DNA of 64,000 nt from an uncultured Planctomycetaceae bacterium (GTDB lineage: Bacteria > Planctomycetota > Planctomycetia > Planctomycetales > Planctomycetaceae), in NCBI GenBank assembly GCA_937916515.1, contig CALFSX010000009.1, positions 1 through 64,000 of the forward strand, read 5' to 3'. The stretch's first letter is position 1. Each line of letters begins with the position of its first letter. Positions 52,281-61,402 of this stretch are shown in pieces. The notes under the pieces were generated by a model, which was not told where the DNA came from, did no database searches, and was given only the letters and a program-made list of their open reading frames with translations. The position numbers were made by a program, and so were the translations under genes.

Positions 52281-54848
52281 ATGCCTCAATCGCAGACTCA
52301 AGTTACTTCATCACGGTTGTTCGAATCGTATGCCCCCATTTCCGGGGTCTATGATGAGGCCGTACTTCCCAACGGTGATGCCCGCCCCGAATGGAAATCG
52401 CTGCTTTCTCGTCTGGAAGCACTCGGCGACGGCCCGTTGCGAAAACGGTGGCTACAGGCTCAGGCGCAGATAGAACGTGACGGCGTTACGTTCAATCCTC
52501 ACGACGACGATGGCGTGGTCTCTCGGCCATGGACTTTGGACGCCATTCCGATGGTGTTTAGTAACACCGAATGGTGCGGGTTAACAGAAAAACTGGGACA
52601 ACGAGCTCGCGTGCTGGAAGCGCTGCTGGTCGATCTGTTTGGCGAACAGCGAGTACTGAAAGATAAGATTATTCCGCCGGAACTGTTGTTTGGGCATCCG
52701 GCTTGGTATCCGTCTTATCAGGGTCTCAATACAGCGCGGCAGTCATATCTGACGTACTCAGTGACCGACATCGCGAGAGCTCCTGACGGCAAATGGTGGG
52801 CGACGGGAGATAGAACGCGTTCCCCGTTTGGTCTCGGCTATGTGCTGGAAAATCGAATCGTTACGTCGCGCATGCTTTCCAGCTTGTTTCGCAGTCTGCC
52901 GGTTCGGCGACTGTCCGGGTTTTACGCGGCGCTGAAAGAGAATCTGCGAAAGCTTGCACCGCAGTTTAAAGACAATCCTCGAATTGTGCTGTGGACCAAA
53001 GGGCCGCAAAGTCGGGGCTATTTTGAAGATTCCTATCTGGCACGATATCTTGGCTACACACTGGCCGAAGGCGACGATCTTGCTGTTAGAAATGGTCGAG
53101 TTCAACTGTTGACACTTGGCGGAACTTTGCCCGTGGAAGTGTTGCTTCGCCGTATTGATGACGACGATTGCGACCCTGTTGAATTGAATCTGCAGTCTCA
53201 AATTGGCATTTCATCACTTCTGGATGTGTTGCGTGCAGGTCGAGTGAACGTGGCCAATGCCGTTGGAAGTCGCATTGTTGAATCGCCAGCGTTCCTGCCG
53301 TTTTTGCCCGCCGTTTCGCGACATTTGTTGGGTGAGGAACTGGCGATTCCTTCTGTGGCCACCTGGTGGTGTGGTGGCGAAAAAGCTCGCAGCCATGTGA
53401 TTCAGAATATCGACAAAATGCTGATTCGGCAGGCATTCCGAATGACGGACATTCGCCCAATCGTTGGACACTCATTGACGGAAAAGCAGCGAGAAGAAAC
53501 GATTGCCCGCATCAACGCTGATCCAACCAGCTTTGTTGGCCAGGAGATGGTGGCACGTTCGACAACTCCCGTGATGACGGAATCTGGAATTGAACCGTGG
53601 TACGTTGGTCTGCGAGCCTACATGCTGGCAACGGAAAACGGATTTCAGGCGTTGCCAGGTGGGTTGGCTCGCGTGTCCAGCGATTCCGACAGCTTGAACT
53701 TTACAATGACTGACGGTGAACGCAGTCAGGACGTTTGGATTCTTGCGGAAAAACCAGAAGAGCACATGAGCTTGCTGGAACCTCCCAGCACACCCATAGA
53801 GCCGCGTCGCAGCGGTTCGGAACTGCCCAGTCGTGTGGCGGACAACTTTTTCTGGCTTGGGCGATACACAGAGCGAGCCATGCAAACGGCTCGACTGTTG
53901 CGAACGCTGTTTACAAGTCTGGAATCTGAGGAAACGGATGGCCCCGAAAATCGTCCGTTGCTGAGAGTGCTGGCGCTGCAGGGGCAAATTGACCCCGATC
54001 ATTTGGTGCCGGAACTTAGCAAAACCGTAGCCGACATTATCAGTGCTCTTCCTCCATCTATACTGGATTCCAGTCGTGCGTTTTCTCTGCAGTCTTCCGT
54101 AGATAATGCAGCCCGAACTGCAGCACGCGTGAGAGACCGTATTTCTGTGGATATGTGGAGAGCTTTGGATCGCCTGAATAGTCACTTTCAGGTTGTGAAG
54201 CGATCTGGAAATCCTCAGTCGGTCGATATGATGGCACTGTTGGAAAACACCCTTGCCGATTTGTCCAGTTTGTTCGGGCTGGTGGCGGAAGGCATGACCA
54301 GAACTCTTGGCTGGAGATTCTTTGACCTTGGATGCCGTCTTGAAAGAAGCTGGCAGACGACAAGCCTGATAAAAAGCTTCTTTGTGTCACACCGAAGCGA
54401 CGACCCTGACACAGTTGAAGCGCTGTTATCCACGGCGGACAGCTTGATGACCTATCGCAACCGTTATTTGTCCACGTTTCAGATTCCAGTGGTGCTGGAC
54501 CTGCTGATCACCGACACAACCAACCCGCGTTCGATTATCTATCAGCTGATTCGGATTAATGAACATCTGGACGCGATGCCAGGTAATGAAGGCAAAGCGT
54601 TGCTGAACCCGGAACAGCGTGAAGCCATGTCATTGGCAAACATAGTGCGACTTGTTGACATCTACGCCCTTGGTCAGGTTGATGAATCGGGTTCGCGGCC
54701 CCAACTGCAGAAACTGATGGCGCGACTTGAAGAGAGATTACCTAAGTTGTCAGATGCCGTTTCCAGTCGGTTTCTGATTCACGCAGGGCTTCCGCGTCAT
54801 TTTGGTTCTTCAGTCGATGGAAGTCATCAGCAATATGTTTCCAAGTGA
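52281..54848 (+). CDS. Circularly permuted ATP-grasp protein fused to alpha-E domain
   Basis: This is an 855-residue cytoplasmic protein. Residues of about 60-480 are a circularly permuted ATP-grasp domain (formerly DUF404/DUF407): RVLEALLVDLFGEQRVLKDK, PPELLFGHPAWYPSYQG, SPFGLGYVLENRIVTSRML, VLWTKGPQSRGYFEDSYLAR, YLGYTLAEGDDLAVRNGRVQ and VANAVGSRIVESPAF. From about 505 to the end is an alpha-E domain (DUF403): SRVADNFFWLGRYTERAMQT, GMTRTLGWRFFDLGCRLERS, YRNRYLSTFQIPVVLDLLIT and NPRSIIYQLIRINEHLDAMP. In many bacteria these are separate genes next to a transglutaminase; here they are fused and the transglutaminase follows 204 bp downstream. Comparative work proposes that such clusters make or modify peptides through amide ligation. 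Start ATG 52281 is preferred over TTG four codons earlier. Confidence 0.95.
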   Translation: MPQSQTQVTSSRLFESYAPISGVYDEAVLPNGDARPEWKSLLSRLEALGDGPLRKRWLQAQAQIERDGVTFNPHDDDGVVSRPWTLDAIPMVFSNTEWCGLTEKLGQRARVLEALLVDLFGEQRVLKDKIIPPELLFGHPAWYPSYQGLNTARQSYLTYSVTDIARAPDGKWWATGDRTRSPFGLGYVLENRIVTSRMLSSLFRSLPVRRLSGFYAALKENLRKLAPQFKDNPRIVLWTKGPQSRGYFEDSYLARYLGYTLAEGDDLAVRNGRVQLLTLGGTLPVEVLLRRIDDDDCDPVELNLQSQIGISSLLDVLRAGRVNVANAVGSRIVESPAFLPFLPAVSRHLLGEELAIPSVATWWCGGEKARSHVIQNIDKMLIRQAFRMTDIRPIVGHSLTEKQREETIARINADPTSFVGQEMVARSTTPVMTESGIEPWYVGLRAYMLATENGFQALPGGLARVSSDSDSLNFTMTDGERSQDVWILAEKPEEHMSLLEPPSTPIEPRRSGSELPSRVADNFFWLGRYTERAMQTARLLRTLFTSLESEETDGPENRPLLRVLALQGQIDPDHLVPELSKTVADIISALPPSILDSSRAFSLQSSVDNAARTAARVRDRISVDMWRALDRLNSHFQVVKRSGNPQSVDMMALLENTLADLSSLFGLVAEGMTRTLGWRFFDLGCRLERSWQTTSLIKSFFVSHRSDDPDTVEALLSTADSLMTYRNRYLSTFQIPVVLDLLITDTTNPRSIIYQLIRINEHLDAMPGNEGKALLNPEQREAMSLANIVRLVDIYALGQVDESGSRPQLQKLMARLEERLPKLSDAVSSRFLIHAGLPRHFGSSVDGSHQQYVSK

Positions 54849-55052
54849 TTTCAATTTTTATCTGTTTAATCAACGTGGATGTTGGCTGTGCAAAGCACCT
54901 TCTGCGTTGTGCGATTTACTGGTTGTTCAGTTGCAATTGATGTGAGCCGGGTGGCTGGCGTCCACTGCCGTTGTTACTAAACGACACCATCATGCTGATT
55001 AATCCTGTTCAACAACCCTGCCTGCCTTCGATGTAAAGCAACGCGAATCTCC

Positions 55053-55937
55053 GTGCAATACAAGATCACTCACATAACGTCCTATAAGTATTCAAATCCC
55101 GTTAGTGTTTGCCACAACGTGGTGATTTTGTCGCCGCAGGTAAATGATTTTCTGGAAGTGAGCAGTCAGCGATTGACGATTCGGCCGCTGCCCGAAGCCG
55201 TGTCAAAGCGGCAGGACATGTTCGGCAATATTGTGCAGCGGTTTTCGCTGGAACAAAATCATTCTCAGCTGACGATTACCGCGACAAGCCGTGTGACCGT
55301 GCTGCCTCGAGCTATTCCGCCAGCCGAAAATGCACCCACCTGCGCCAGCGTAATCGCCGACATTGCTCAACGAATCGATCCCAACTGGCTGGACGTAATG
55401 CCGTTTGTGATGAATTCACCGCGAGTCATTCGCAATGCTGAATACCTTGCTTACGCGGCGATTAGTCTGTCCAGCGAAAAGTCTGTGATTACGGCCGCGA
55501 TGGATTTGACTCATCAGATCTTTACGGACTTCAAATACGACAAAAATGCGACAAAGGTGGATACGCCCACAAAGGTTGCGTTCGATGGTCGTCACGGAGT
55601 GTGTCAGGATTTTGCTCACATCGCCGTTGCCTGTCTGCGGTCGTTTGGGTTGCCTGCTCGATATGTGAGCGGCTATTTGCGAACGCTGCCTCCACCGGGT
55701 AAAGAACGCTTGATCGGTGCGGACCAGTCTCACGCATGGGTGTCTGTGTATTGCGGTTCACAGATTGGCTGGGTTGATTTCGACCCCACAAACGATTGCG
55801 TCTGTGCGACCGACCATATTCCAATAGCTGTTGGTCGAGACTATAGCGACGTGGTTCCGATACGCGGCGTATTTTTGGGGGGAGGCGACCCTATACTGTC
55901 CGTCAGCGTTGACGTTGCTCCCGTTGATGAAGGATAG
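55053..55937 (+). CDS. Transglutaminase-like cysteine protease family protein
   Basis: This is a 294-residue protein with a bacterial transglutaminase-like N-terminal domain (KITHITSYKYSNPVSVCHNV, VILSPQ) and a catalytic core. Cys184 lies in HGVCQDFAHIAVACLRSFGL, followed by PARYVSGYL, the His in GADQSHAWVSVYCGSQIGW, and Asp in VDFDPTNDCVC, which gives a full Cys-His-Asp triad. The start is GTG 55053; no ATG fits the N-terminus. It follows the ATP-grasp/alpha-E gene on the same strand, a conserved association. It probably cleaves or transfers peptide bonds made by the ATP-grasp partner; this is inference from gene context in the literature. Confidence 0.95.
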   Translation: MQYKITHITSYKYSNPVSVCHNVVILSPQVNDFLEVSSQRLTIRPLPEAVSKRQDMFGNIVQRFSLEQNHSQLTITATSRVTVLPRAIPPAENAPTCASVIADIAQRIDPNWLDVMPFVMNSPRVIRNAEYLAYAAISLSSEKSVITAAMDLTHQIFTDFKYDKNATKVDTPTKVAFDGRHGVCQDFAHIAVACLRSFGLPARYVSGYLRTLPPPGKERLIGADQSHAWVSVYCGSQIGWVDFDPTNDCVCATDHIPIAVGRDYSDVVPIRGVFLGGGDPILSVSVDVAPVDEG

Positions 55938-55996
55938 GTGGCGCCCGGCAATCGAGGTGCCACACTTGTTAGCTGCGTTAAGTGATGCGTATCGCA

Positions 55997-56473
55997 TCAC
56001 TTAACCGCATTCAGCGCAGCGGCTTTTTCATCGATGAATTTTGCGTGATGCGGAATGTGTCCGGTGATTCGTTCCAGCAGTGTTTCCAGTGTGATGGGGC
56101 CGTCGTCAGAATGGACGCCGGTACGCTGAAAGTCTTCGATGTCACAGTTCTTAAGAATTATGCTCAGCTGTCGTCGAGTCATGTCGATCAGCTGAAGTTC
56201 TTCTGCGACGTCGCGAGTGTGATAGGCCAGTCCGGCGGCGAAAACGTCCGGGTTGCCTCCAAAAAACGTCGGATTATCTTCCACCAGGACTCGCTTCATG
56301 CGATCTGCATAAATGGGTTCGAAGTCGGCAATATGACATACAACCTGACGGACAGACCACTTGCCAGCCACTGGGATTGCGTCGTAGTCCGACGCAGAAA
56401 TCTGTTCGACTGCAGTGCGAAGCAGGTCACAACCGGTTGAGTACCTGTCCAGCAACGTTTGGATATCAGACAT
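55997..56473 (-). CDS. DinB-family protein
   Basis: This 158-residue protein has the four-helix DinB/YfiT-like fold. The metal-binding His residues are in RQVVCHIADFEPIYADRMKR and in RITGHIPHHAKFIDEK; GKWSVRQVV is also typical. DinB-like enzymes bind a divalent metal and include thiol-dependent transferases (mycothiol or bacillithiol type), but most are uncharacterised. The start is ATG (MSDIQTLLDRY). It is convergent with the transglutaminase gene, with 59 bp between. Confidence 0.93.
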   Translation of the reverse strand: MSDIQTLLDRYSTGCDLLRTAVEQISASDYDAIPVAGKWSVRQVVCHIADFEPIYADRMKRVLVEDNPTFFGGNPDVFAAGLAYHTRDVAEELQLIDMTRRQLSIILKNCDIEDFQRTGVHSDDGPITLETLLERITGHIPHHAKFIDEKAAALNAVK

Positions 56474-56565
56474 TGAGATTGATTCAGTGAACTAAGAATT
56501 GACTATGGAAGCTTGTGGGATTCCGGAAACGCTGGCCAGCTTTGATGCTGTGCTGGTCGTCCGAA

Positions 56566-57036
56566 TTAATCGTCGCTGAACAAATCTGTAAATCGTTGGA
56601 CAATCTCGTCTGGCGTGATGTTTTCAATGCGAGATGCAATGGTCCAGCGATGTCCGAATGGGTCGTCCAAAGTGCCCGAGCGTTCTCCATAAAACTGGTC
56701 GCAGACTGGCTTAAATTGAGTGGCACCTGCCTCAATGGCGGCTTCGAATATCGAGTCAACATCGTTGACATAAACCATCAGCCCTGTTGCTGATCCTCCA
56801 ATGGATGGTGGTGCGAGAATTTCCATTTCAGGGACTTCATCAGCCAGCATCAGCAGGCCTCCAGCAAGTTTGAGTTCGGCATGCCCAATCAAGCCATCGC
56901 TGGTTTGCAGAACCATGCGTTCTTCGGCACCAAAAACTTTCTTGTAGAATTCAATCGCTTCCCGTGCTCCGCGAATTACAAGATACGCAGTAACTCCGGA
57001 ATAGCCTTCTGGAATGGGGTTCACTGAATCTGACAT
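56566..57036 (-). CDS. VOC-family (glyoxalase/PhnB-like) protein
   Basis: This 156-residue protein has two beta-alpha-beta-beta-beta modules of the vicinal oxygen chelate fold. It resembles the PhnB/YCII-like branch: VTAYLVIRGAREAIEFYKKV, FGAEERMVLQTSDGLIGHAE, LKLAGGLLMLADEVPE, LMVYVNDVDSIFEAAIEAGA and RSGTLDDPFGHRWTIASRIE. The region upstream is open for 37 codons, but ATG 57036 (MSDSVNPIPEGY) has AAGAGAT just before it. The substrate is unknown. It is upstream of the DinB gene on the same strand, 92 bp away. Confidence 0.94.
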   Translation of the reverse strand: MSDSVNPIPEGYSGVTAYLVIRGAREAIEFYKKVFGAEERMVLQTSDGLIGHAELKLAGGLLMLADEVPEMEILAPPSIGGSATGLMVYVNDVDSIFEAAIEAGATQFKPVCDQFYGERSGTLDDPFGHRWTIASRIENITPDEIVQRFTDLFSDD

Positions 57037-57538
57037 CGACGATCTCTTGGGGTAAGTTGATAACTCACGATGAACTGTTTTCTGGTGATGGTAGCTTGCA
57101 GAAAATTGCCATTGAAAACAACCGAGGCAATCATCGAATTGGGGCACTTTTCAACGACCAGATGTTACGGCGCATTATGACAGGATGTCCGTCAACTTGG
57201 TTTGATGCTTATGGTATGGGTTGCGGGACTTAGTGTTTGAGGGGGCTGAAGGTGCGATGGCGTTGCATCTGCGGATTCCGGTTCGTGAGGACCACTTGCT
57301 TCATCAGGAAATTGTACGGAAGTTGGCGTTTTGGCCTCTTCGTACGCTTTGGCGGTTGCTAAAACGCCATGTTGACAGCGTCGTGCGACCGCATGGTGCG
57401 ATCCTTTGCGGTGAGCGGATGAGTTTGTTACACGTGATCTTAGGATCGCGAGCCTTAGTGCAATCGTTTCCTCTGGTGCTCAACGTCACGTTGCTGTCCG
57501 TTGTTGATTGATTCTTTTTGTGCGCTGGAGTCGTCAGA
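57037..57538. other. Intergenic region between VOC and metallophosphoesterase genes
   Basis: About 500 bp between divergent genes. A 96-codon plus-strand frame (57221-57511) has no ribosome site or family resemblance and is not called. No clear repeat is seen. Confidence 0.45.
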
Positions 57539-58726
57539 ATGATGTTGGTGGCCGGGATTGCTGTGTTGCTACTGTCTTGCATTGGCAATGCCGAATTTTG
57601 GGTCATTCTGATGAACCGCCGGCATGCTTTGCGGTACAGGCATCATCGGCTAAGACGTGCCCGTAGTCTGCACGATGCGGGCGTGTTTCTGTTTCCTCCT
57701 TTCCTGTTCTACTACGCAGGCTTGCGCGACGGCGGACTGTTGCGCGGAGGAACGTTTGACGATTTGCCTGCCAGCTTGCAGGGGATTATTTCGGTTACGT
57801 TTCTGGGGCTTGTTCCGTTTTTCTACGGGGTGATCCGTTGGTGGCTGCGGAAGCCACCAACGCGTCAAATTGCTTACCATTCAACCATTCATGACGTTCT
57901 GGCCGATGCGAAGACATCCGGCAACCAGGCAGCAGTGACGGGAGATCGTCCGGGGCTTCTGGCGAAACTGCCGTTGAATCAGATCTATCAACTGGAAGTC
58001 ACTCAAAAGAAAATTCGCCTAAAGAATGGCCAGCATGAGCCCAAGTCTGTTGGTGATCGTCGCACGATTCGATTGGCTCATTTTTCTGACGTGCATTTGA
58101 TTGGTTGCCCCGGCAGAAAGTTCCATGAGTTTGTCACTGACCAGCTATGCCGCTTGAAGCCAGATGCCTTTATCTGCACGGGCGATATTCTGGATCGAAT
58201 TGAGTTGCTTGATTGGGCAACTCAGTCGTTTACTAAGCTGGCAGGCGTGGCACCTTGTTTTTTTATCCTCGGCAATCACGACTGGCATTTGGACCACGAT
58301 CACATTCGTCAGCAGTTGGCCAACACAGGCTGGCAGGACCTGGGCGAGCAATCGACAGTTACTGATATTGCTGGCGTTTCTGTGATGCTTGCAGGTACTG
58401 AGTATCCATGGATCGGGCGGAATCCCAATGTGCCGTCTCGTGCGGATGAAGACGTTCGCCTGCTGCTGAGTCATTCTCCTGACCAGCGTAATTATGCTGC
58501 CGGAAATGACTTTGACATAATGTTGTGTGGCCACAATCACGGCGGACAGGTTGTACTGCCGGTGATTGGGCCGGTGTATTCGCCCAGCATTTATGGAGTA
58601 AAATATGCGGGGGGATTGTTTGAACACGGCGACATGTTGATTCACGTGTCCAGAGGCGTTGGTGGCAAAGATACGCTAAGATGGAACTGTCGTCCCGAAG
58701 TAACGCTGCTGGAACTGGAAGTCTAA
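57539..58726 (+). CDS. Membrane-anchored metallophosphoesterase (YkuE-like)
   Basis: This is a 395-residue protein. The N-terminal part holds two or three hydrophobic segments (VAGIAVLLLSCIGNAEFWVI, GVFLFPPFLFYYAG and the stretch around FLGLVPFFYGVIRWWL). From about residue 180 comes a calcineurin-like phosphoesterase with all motifs: AHFSDVHLIG (DxH), FICTGDILDR (GDxxD), FFILGNHDWHLDHD (GNHD), LLSHSPDQ and MLCGHNHGGQVVLPVIGPVY (GHxH). The end YSPSIYGVKYAGGLFEHGD resembles YkuE/lipid-A-type phosphoesterases acting at the membrane. Start ATG 57539 has GGAG eight bases before it. The substrate is unknown, possibly a membrane phospholipid or UDP-sugar. Confidence 0.92.
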   Translation: MMLVAGIAVLLLSCIGNAEFWVILMNRRHALRYRHHRLRRARSLHDAGVFLFPPFLFYYAGLRDGGLLRGGTFDDLPASLQGIISVTFLGLVPFFYGVIRWWLRKPPTRQIAYHSTIHDVLADAKTSGNQAAVTGDRPGLLAKLPLNQIYQLEVTQKKIRLKNGQHEPKSVGDRRTIRLAHFSDVHLIGCPGRKFHEFVTDQLCRLKPDAFICTGDILDRIELLDWATQSFTKLAGVAPCFFILGNHDWHLDHDHIRQQLANTGWQDLGEQSTVTDIAGVSVMLAGTEYPWIGRNPNVPSRADEDVRLLLSHSPDQRNYAAGNDFDIMLCGHNHGGQVVLPVIGPVYSPSIYGVKYAGGLFEHGDMLIHVSRGVGGKDTLRWNCRPEVTLLELEV

Positions 58727-58837
58727 TCTTAATGCGAGACGTCGGCGATTTGTGTGCGGCTTTTTATCTTTGCCGTTTGCGATTGAAGCGGCGATTATGT
58801 TTCGACGTGATTCTGGTGGAACGAAGGAAGTGAAGTT

Positions 58838-59290
58838 ATGGCGTGGGAAATTACGGGTACAATTGTAGTCCCGATCGACTTTTCGGGAATGTCCGTGGAC
58901 GCTGTTGGAAAAGCGTGCGAACTTGCCGCATCACCGGATCTTGTTCACGTTTTGCACGTTGTGCCCACTTTGGACCAGATTGCTCCTGGTGCACCTGGTG
59001 CACCTGGCCACGGCTTGCCGACCGATGATGATCGGCGAGCGGCAGTTCGACAGCACTTTTCTGAATTTCTTCATCAGCACGGATATCATGGCGTTCGCGA
59101 TGTTGTACTTGATGGTGAACCAGACACTGTGATTGCTGAATATGCGGCAACCGTCAATGCAGAGTTGATCGTGATTCCGTCTCACGGATATGGCGGTTTT
59201 AAGAGATTATTGCTGGGGTCTGTGGCTGAGCATGTGGTGCGATCAGCCCAATGTCCAGTGCTGGTTCTTCGAAGGTCGGATGCAGAATGA
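58838..59290 (+). CDS. Universal stress protein (UspA family)
   Basis: This is a 150-residue cytoplasmic protein. The fold is shown by TIVVPIDFSGMSVDAVGKAC at the N-terminus and by the ATP-binding signature in LIVIPSHGYGGFKRLLLGSV, followed by AEHVVRSAQCPVLVLR. The loop carries a repeated APGAPGAPG stretch from tandem 9-bp units around 58983-59010, an uncommon insertion. The start is ATG with GAAGTGAAG upstream. The stop codon overlaps a possible ATG of the next gene (ATGA at 59287), suggesting co-expression with the TIM-barrel epimerase. Confidence 0.94.
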   Translation: MAWEITGTIVVPIDFSGMSVDAVGKACELAASPDLVHVLHVVPTLDQIAPGAPGAPGHGLPTDDDRRAAVRQHFSEFLHQHGYHGVRDVVLDGEPDTVIAEYAATVNAELIVIPSHGYGGFKRLLLGSVAEHVVRSAQCPVLVLRRSDAE

Positions 59291-59367
59291 CATTTGGCTT
59301 TAATCCGCCTTCATTGGACGATAGATTAGCCGTTTCCCTGAACCCCTTTTTTCAGAAGGCCGTGTCG

Positions 59368-60297
59368 ATGCCATCACCTCAAACTTCTCGTCGTTCGTTT
59401 ATTCAGGCTGCTGCCGCTGTGACAGCAGGAGGATTCGTCCTGAATTCCGGCATGGCTGTTGCAATGCCAACGATGCCTGCGGAAGAATCGACGTTGAAAG
59501 GACGTTTGTACAAGACGCTGAAAATTGGCATGGTGAACGTTGAAGGTTCGCTTGTCGATAAATTCAACGCGGCGAAAGAGGCGGGGTTTCACGGGATCGA
59601 AATGAACGCTCCCGGCATGGACGTGGAAGAGACAAAACGAGCGATTGCAGAAACGGGCCTTCCCGTCGATGGTACCGTCAATTCTACTCACTGGCAGGTG
59701 CGTCATACCGATCCTGATGCAGCAGTTCGAGCCAAAGCTTTGGAATCATTAAAAGACGCCATCCGCATGACTCATGCAGTTGGTGGAAACACGGCGTTGC
59801 TGGTTGTTGGGCATGGCAAGGATGGTCCAGAAGAAGAAATCTGGAAGCGATCGATCGATAACATTTCACAGGCTCTGCCGCTGGCATCGGAACTTGGTGT
59901 TTATATCGCGATCGAAAACGTTTGGAACCAATTCCTATACGACCACGATGGCGATTCGACTCAGTCTGCGGCGAAGTTTGTGAAGTTCGTTGACGAGTTG
60001 AATTCGCCCTGGGTTGGAATGCAGTTTGATATCGGCAATCACTGGAAATACGGAAGCATGGGCGACTGGATCCGCCAACTGGGGCGACGGATTGCTAAAC
60101 TGGATCTGAAGGGCTTTTCACGCAAGGACAACAAGTTCACAAAGATCGGCGAAGGCGACATCGACTGGGCTGACGTTCGCAAAGCTCTGCTGGAAATCAA
60201 CTACACCGGGTGGGCGGCCGCAGAAGTGGGCGGTGGCGACCTGAATCGGCTGAAAGAAATTTCGGCAAACATGGACGTTGCATTTGGCCTTGTTTAG
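59368..60297 (+). CDS. Sugar phosphate isomerase/epimerase-like TIM-barrel protein, Tat-exported
   Basis: This is a 309-residue AP-endonuclease-2/xylose-isomerase-like TIM barrel. The N-terminus has a Tat signal (TSRRSFIQAAAAVTAGGFVL). Segments are LKIGMVNVEGSLVDKFNAAK, EAGFHGIEMNAPGMDVEETK, GLPVDGTVNSTHWQVRHTDP, GVYIAIENVWNQFLYD (metal Glu), WVGMQFDIGNHWKYGSM (metal Asp-x-x-His), RIAKLDLKGFSRKDNKFTKI and YTGWAAAEVGGGD. Family members are isomerases or hydrolases of sugars, many of them exported in planctomycetes. I start at ATG 59368, with AGAAGG ten bases before; ATG 59287, which overlaps the previous stop, is the alternative. Confidence 0.92.
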   Translation: MPSPQTSRRSFIQAAAAVTAGGFVLNSGMAVAMPTMPAEESTLKGRLYKTLKIGMVNVEGSLVDKFNAAKEAGFHGIEMNAPGMDVEETKRAIAETGLPVDGTVNSTHWQVRHTDPDAAVRAKALESLKDAIRMTHAVGGNTALLVVGHGKDGPEEEIWKRSIDNISQALPLASELGVYIAIENVWNQFLYDHDGDSTQSAAKFVKFVDELNSPWVGMQFDIGNHWKYGSMGDWIRQLGRRIAKLDLKGFSRKDNKFTKIGEGDIDWADVRKALLEINYTGWAAAEVGGGDLNRLKEISANMDVAFGLV

Positions 60298-60419
60298 AAC
60301 ATCCGAACGTGGCAACGTTGCTCCTTTAAGGGGCTGAGAATTCCGCTGCTGCGTCGACGATGCCGTCACTATAATTCAGATGCACCCAAGTTGGTGTAAA
60401 CCTTTTTGATTAACAATTC

Positions 60420-61088
60420 ATGCACCCACCAACGACCAGCGAACTTGCAGCCATGCTTGATCGCCACAATGTCCTTGTCTCTCCGGAGCACTACGAAAAT
60501 CTTTGTCGCTATTGCGGTCTGCTGTGGGACTGGAATACTCGTATCAACCTTACCCGCCACACAGATGTGAAGACATTCGTAACGCGAGACATGATCGACA
60601 CCATCAGGCTGTCTTCGCACATTCCTCAGGGAAGCAAGTTGCTGGATGTTGGTTCCGGGGGCGGGGTTCCGGGAGTGATTCTGGCCATTGTTCGCCCGGA
60701 CCTGCAGGTTTCGATGGCAGAGTCCGTCGTCAAGAAGGCCCGCGTTCTGGAAGCGATCGTGAAGCGTCTTAAGATTGATGCGCCGGTTCACGCCAAGCGT
60801 GGCGAAGCCGTCCTGAAATCTGAAAAGTTCGACATCATTACAGTAAGAGCTGTCGCTTCGTTGCGAAAACTGCTGTTTTGGTTTCAGCGATCATCAAAGT
60901 CCTTTGATCACATGTTGATGATCAAAGGCCCCAAATGGGTGATGGAAGCCGAAGAGGCTCGCGAAGAAGGTTTGATGGAAACGGCTTCCGTGGAAGAAGT
61001 GGATAGCTATACAACTCCTGGACACGACGGAGACAGTGTTATTCTGTCTGTGAAATGGTCGGCACAGGATACCCCTGCGGCTACGTAG
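60420..61088 (+). CDS. rsmG: 16S rRNA (guanine(527)-N(7))-methyltransferase RsmG
   Basis: This is a 222-residue SAM-dependent methyltransferase that modifies G527 in the 530 loop of 16S rRNA. Landmarks are YCGLLWDWNTRINLTRHTDV, FVTRDMIDTIRLSSHIPQ, the SAM loop LLDVGSGGGVPGVILAIVRP, MAESVVKKARVLEAIVKRL, FDIITVRAVASLRKLLFWF and MLMIKGPKWVMEAEEAREEG. The start is ATG (MHPPTTSEL). In many bacteria rsmG is beside mnmG or parA/parB; here it is alone. It converges with a Cys-rich secreted protein gene. Confidence 0.96.
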   Translation: MHPPTTSELAAMLDRHNVLVSPEHYENLCRYCGLLWDWNTRINLTRHTDVKTFVTRDMIDTIRLSSHIPQGSKLLDVGSGGGVPGVILAIVRPDLQVSMAESVVKKARVLEAIVKRLKIDAPVHAKRGEAVLKSEKFDIITVRAVASLRKLLFWFQRSSKSFDHMLMIKGPKWVMEAEEAREEGLMETASVEEVDSYTTPGHDGDSVILSVKWSAQDTPAAT

Positions 61089-61092
61089 GCTT

Positions 61093-61141
61093 TAAAAAAA
61101 CAGGCCGAGAGGCCATGTCGCTTAGACACGGTCTCTCGGCC
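61093..61141 (-). terminator. Rho-independent terminator of the small Cys-rich gene
   Basis: The outer arms ggccgagag and ctctcggcc pair perfectly, with a partly paired interior. On the minus strand the stem is followed by tgttttttt (A-run 61093-61100). It lies 22 bp after the stop of the 79-residue Cys-rich gene and may also stop rsmG transcripts. Confidence 0.9.
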
Positions 61142-61162
61142 ATTCACTTCATCCGTGAGTTG

Positions 61163-61402
61163 TTACTTGGTATTGCAGTTACCGGTTGCACAGCAGCCAG
61201 AATTGCAGCAGGCGTCGTCACAGAAGCATGGGCCGCCAGTATCACAGGCACATCCCAGTTCTTCGCATACACAATCGACGCACTTACAGTCTGTGCAGCA
61301 TTCGCAGCAAGACAATGGCGTGGACGCTGACTGAGACAGTGTGGCAAATGCCAGGGCGGAAGAGGCAACCAGAACGCTGGCCGCCATGATGAACTTTTTC
61401 AT
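61163..61402 (-). CDS. Small secreted cysteine-rich protein
   Basis: I do not recognise a family. The frame encodes 79 residues from ATG 61402. The first 30 are a clean signal peptide (MKKFIMAASVLVASSALAFA). The mature part, about 50 residues, has 17 Cys in the pattern CCxCCxxCxCxxCxC, then CxC, CxC and two CC pairs (LSCCECCTDCKCVDC ... DDACCNSGCC). The density resembles metallothionein-like or defensin-like proteins, but here in an exported setting. A strong terminator follows. It lies 166 bp downstream of a second Cys-rich secreted protein gene on the same strand. A metal-binding or disulfide-bonded envelope role is inference. Confidence 0.85.
   Translation of the reverse strand: MKKFIMAASVLVASSALAFATLSQSASTPLSCCECCTDCKCVDCVCEELGCACDTGGPCFCDDACCNSGCCATGNCNTK

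Noticed and set aside
57221-57511. Plus-strand 96-codon frame between VOC and metallophosphoesterase genes
   Set aside because: No Shine-Dalgarno and no recognisable motif; lies in an intergenic region of normal size.
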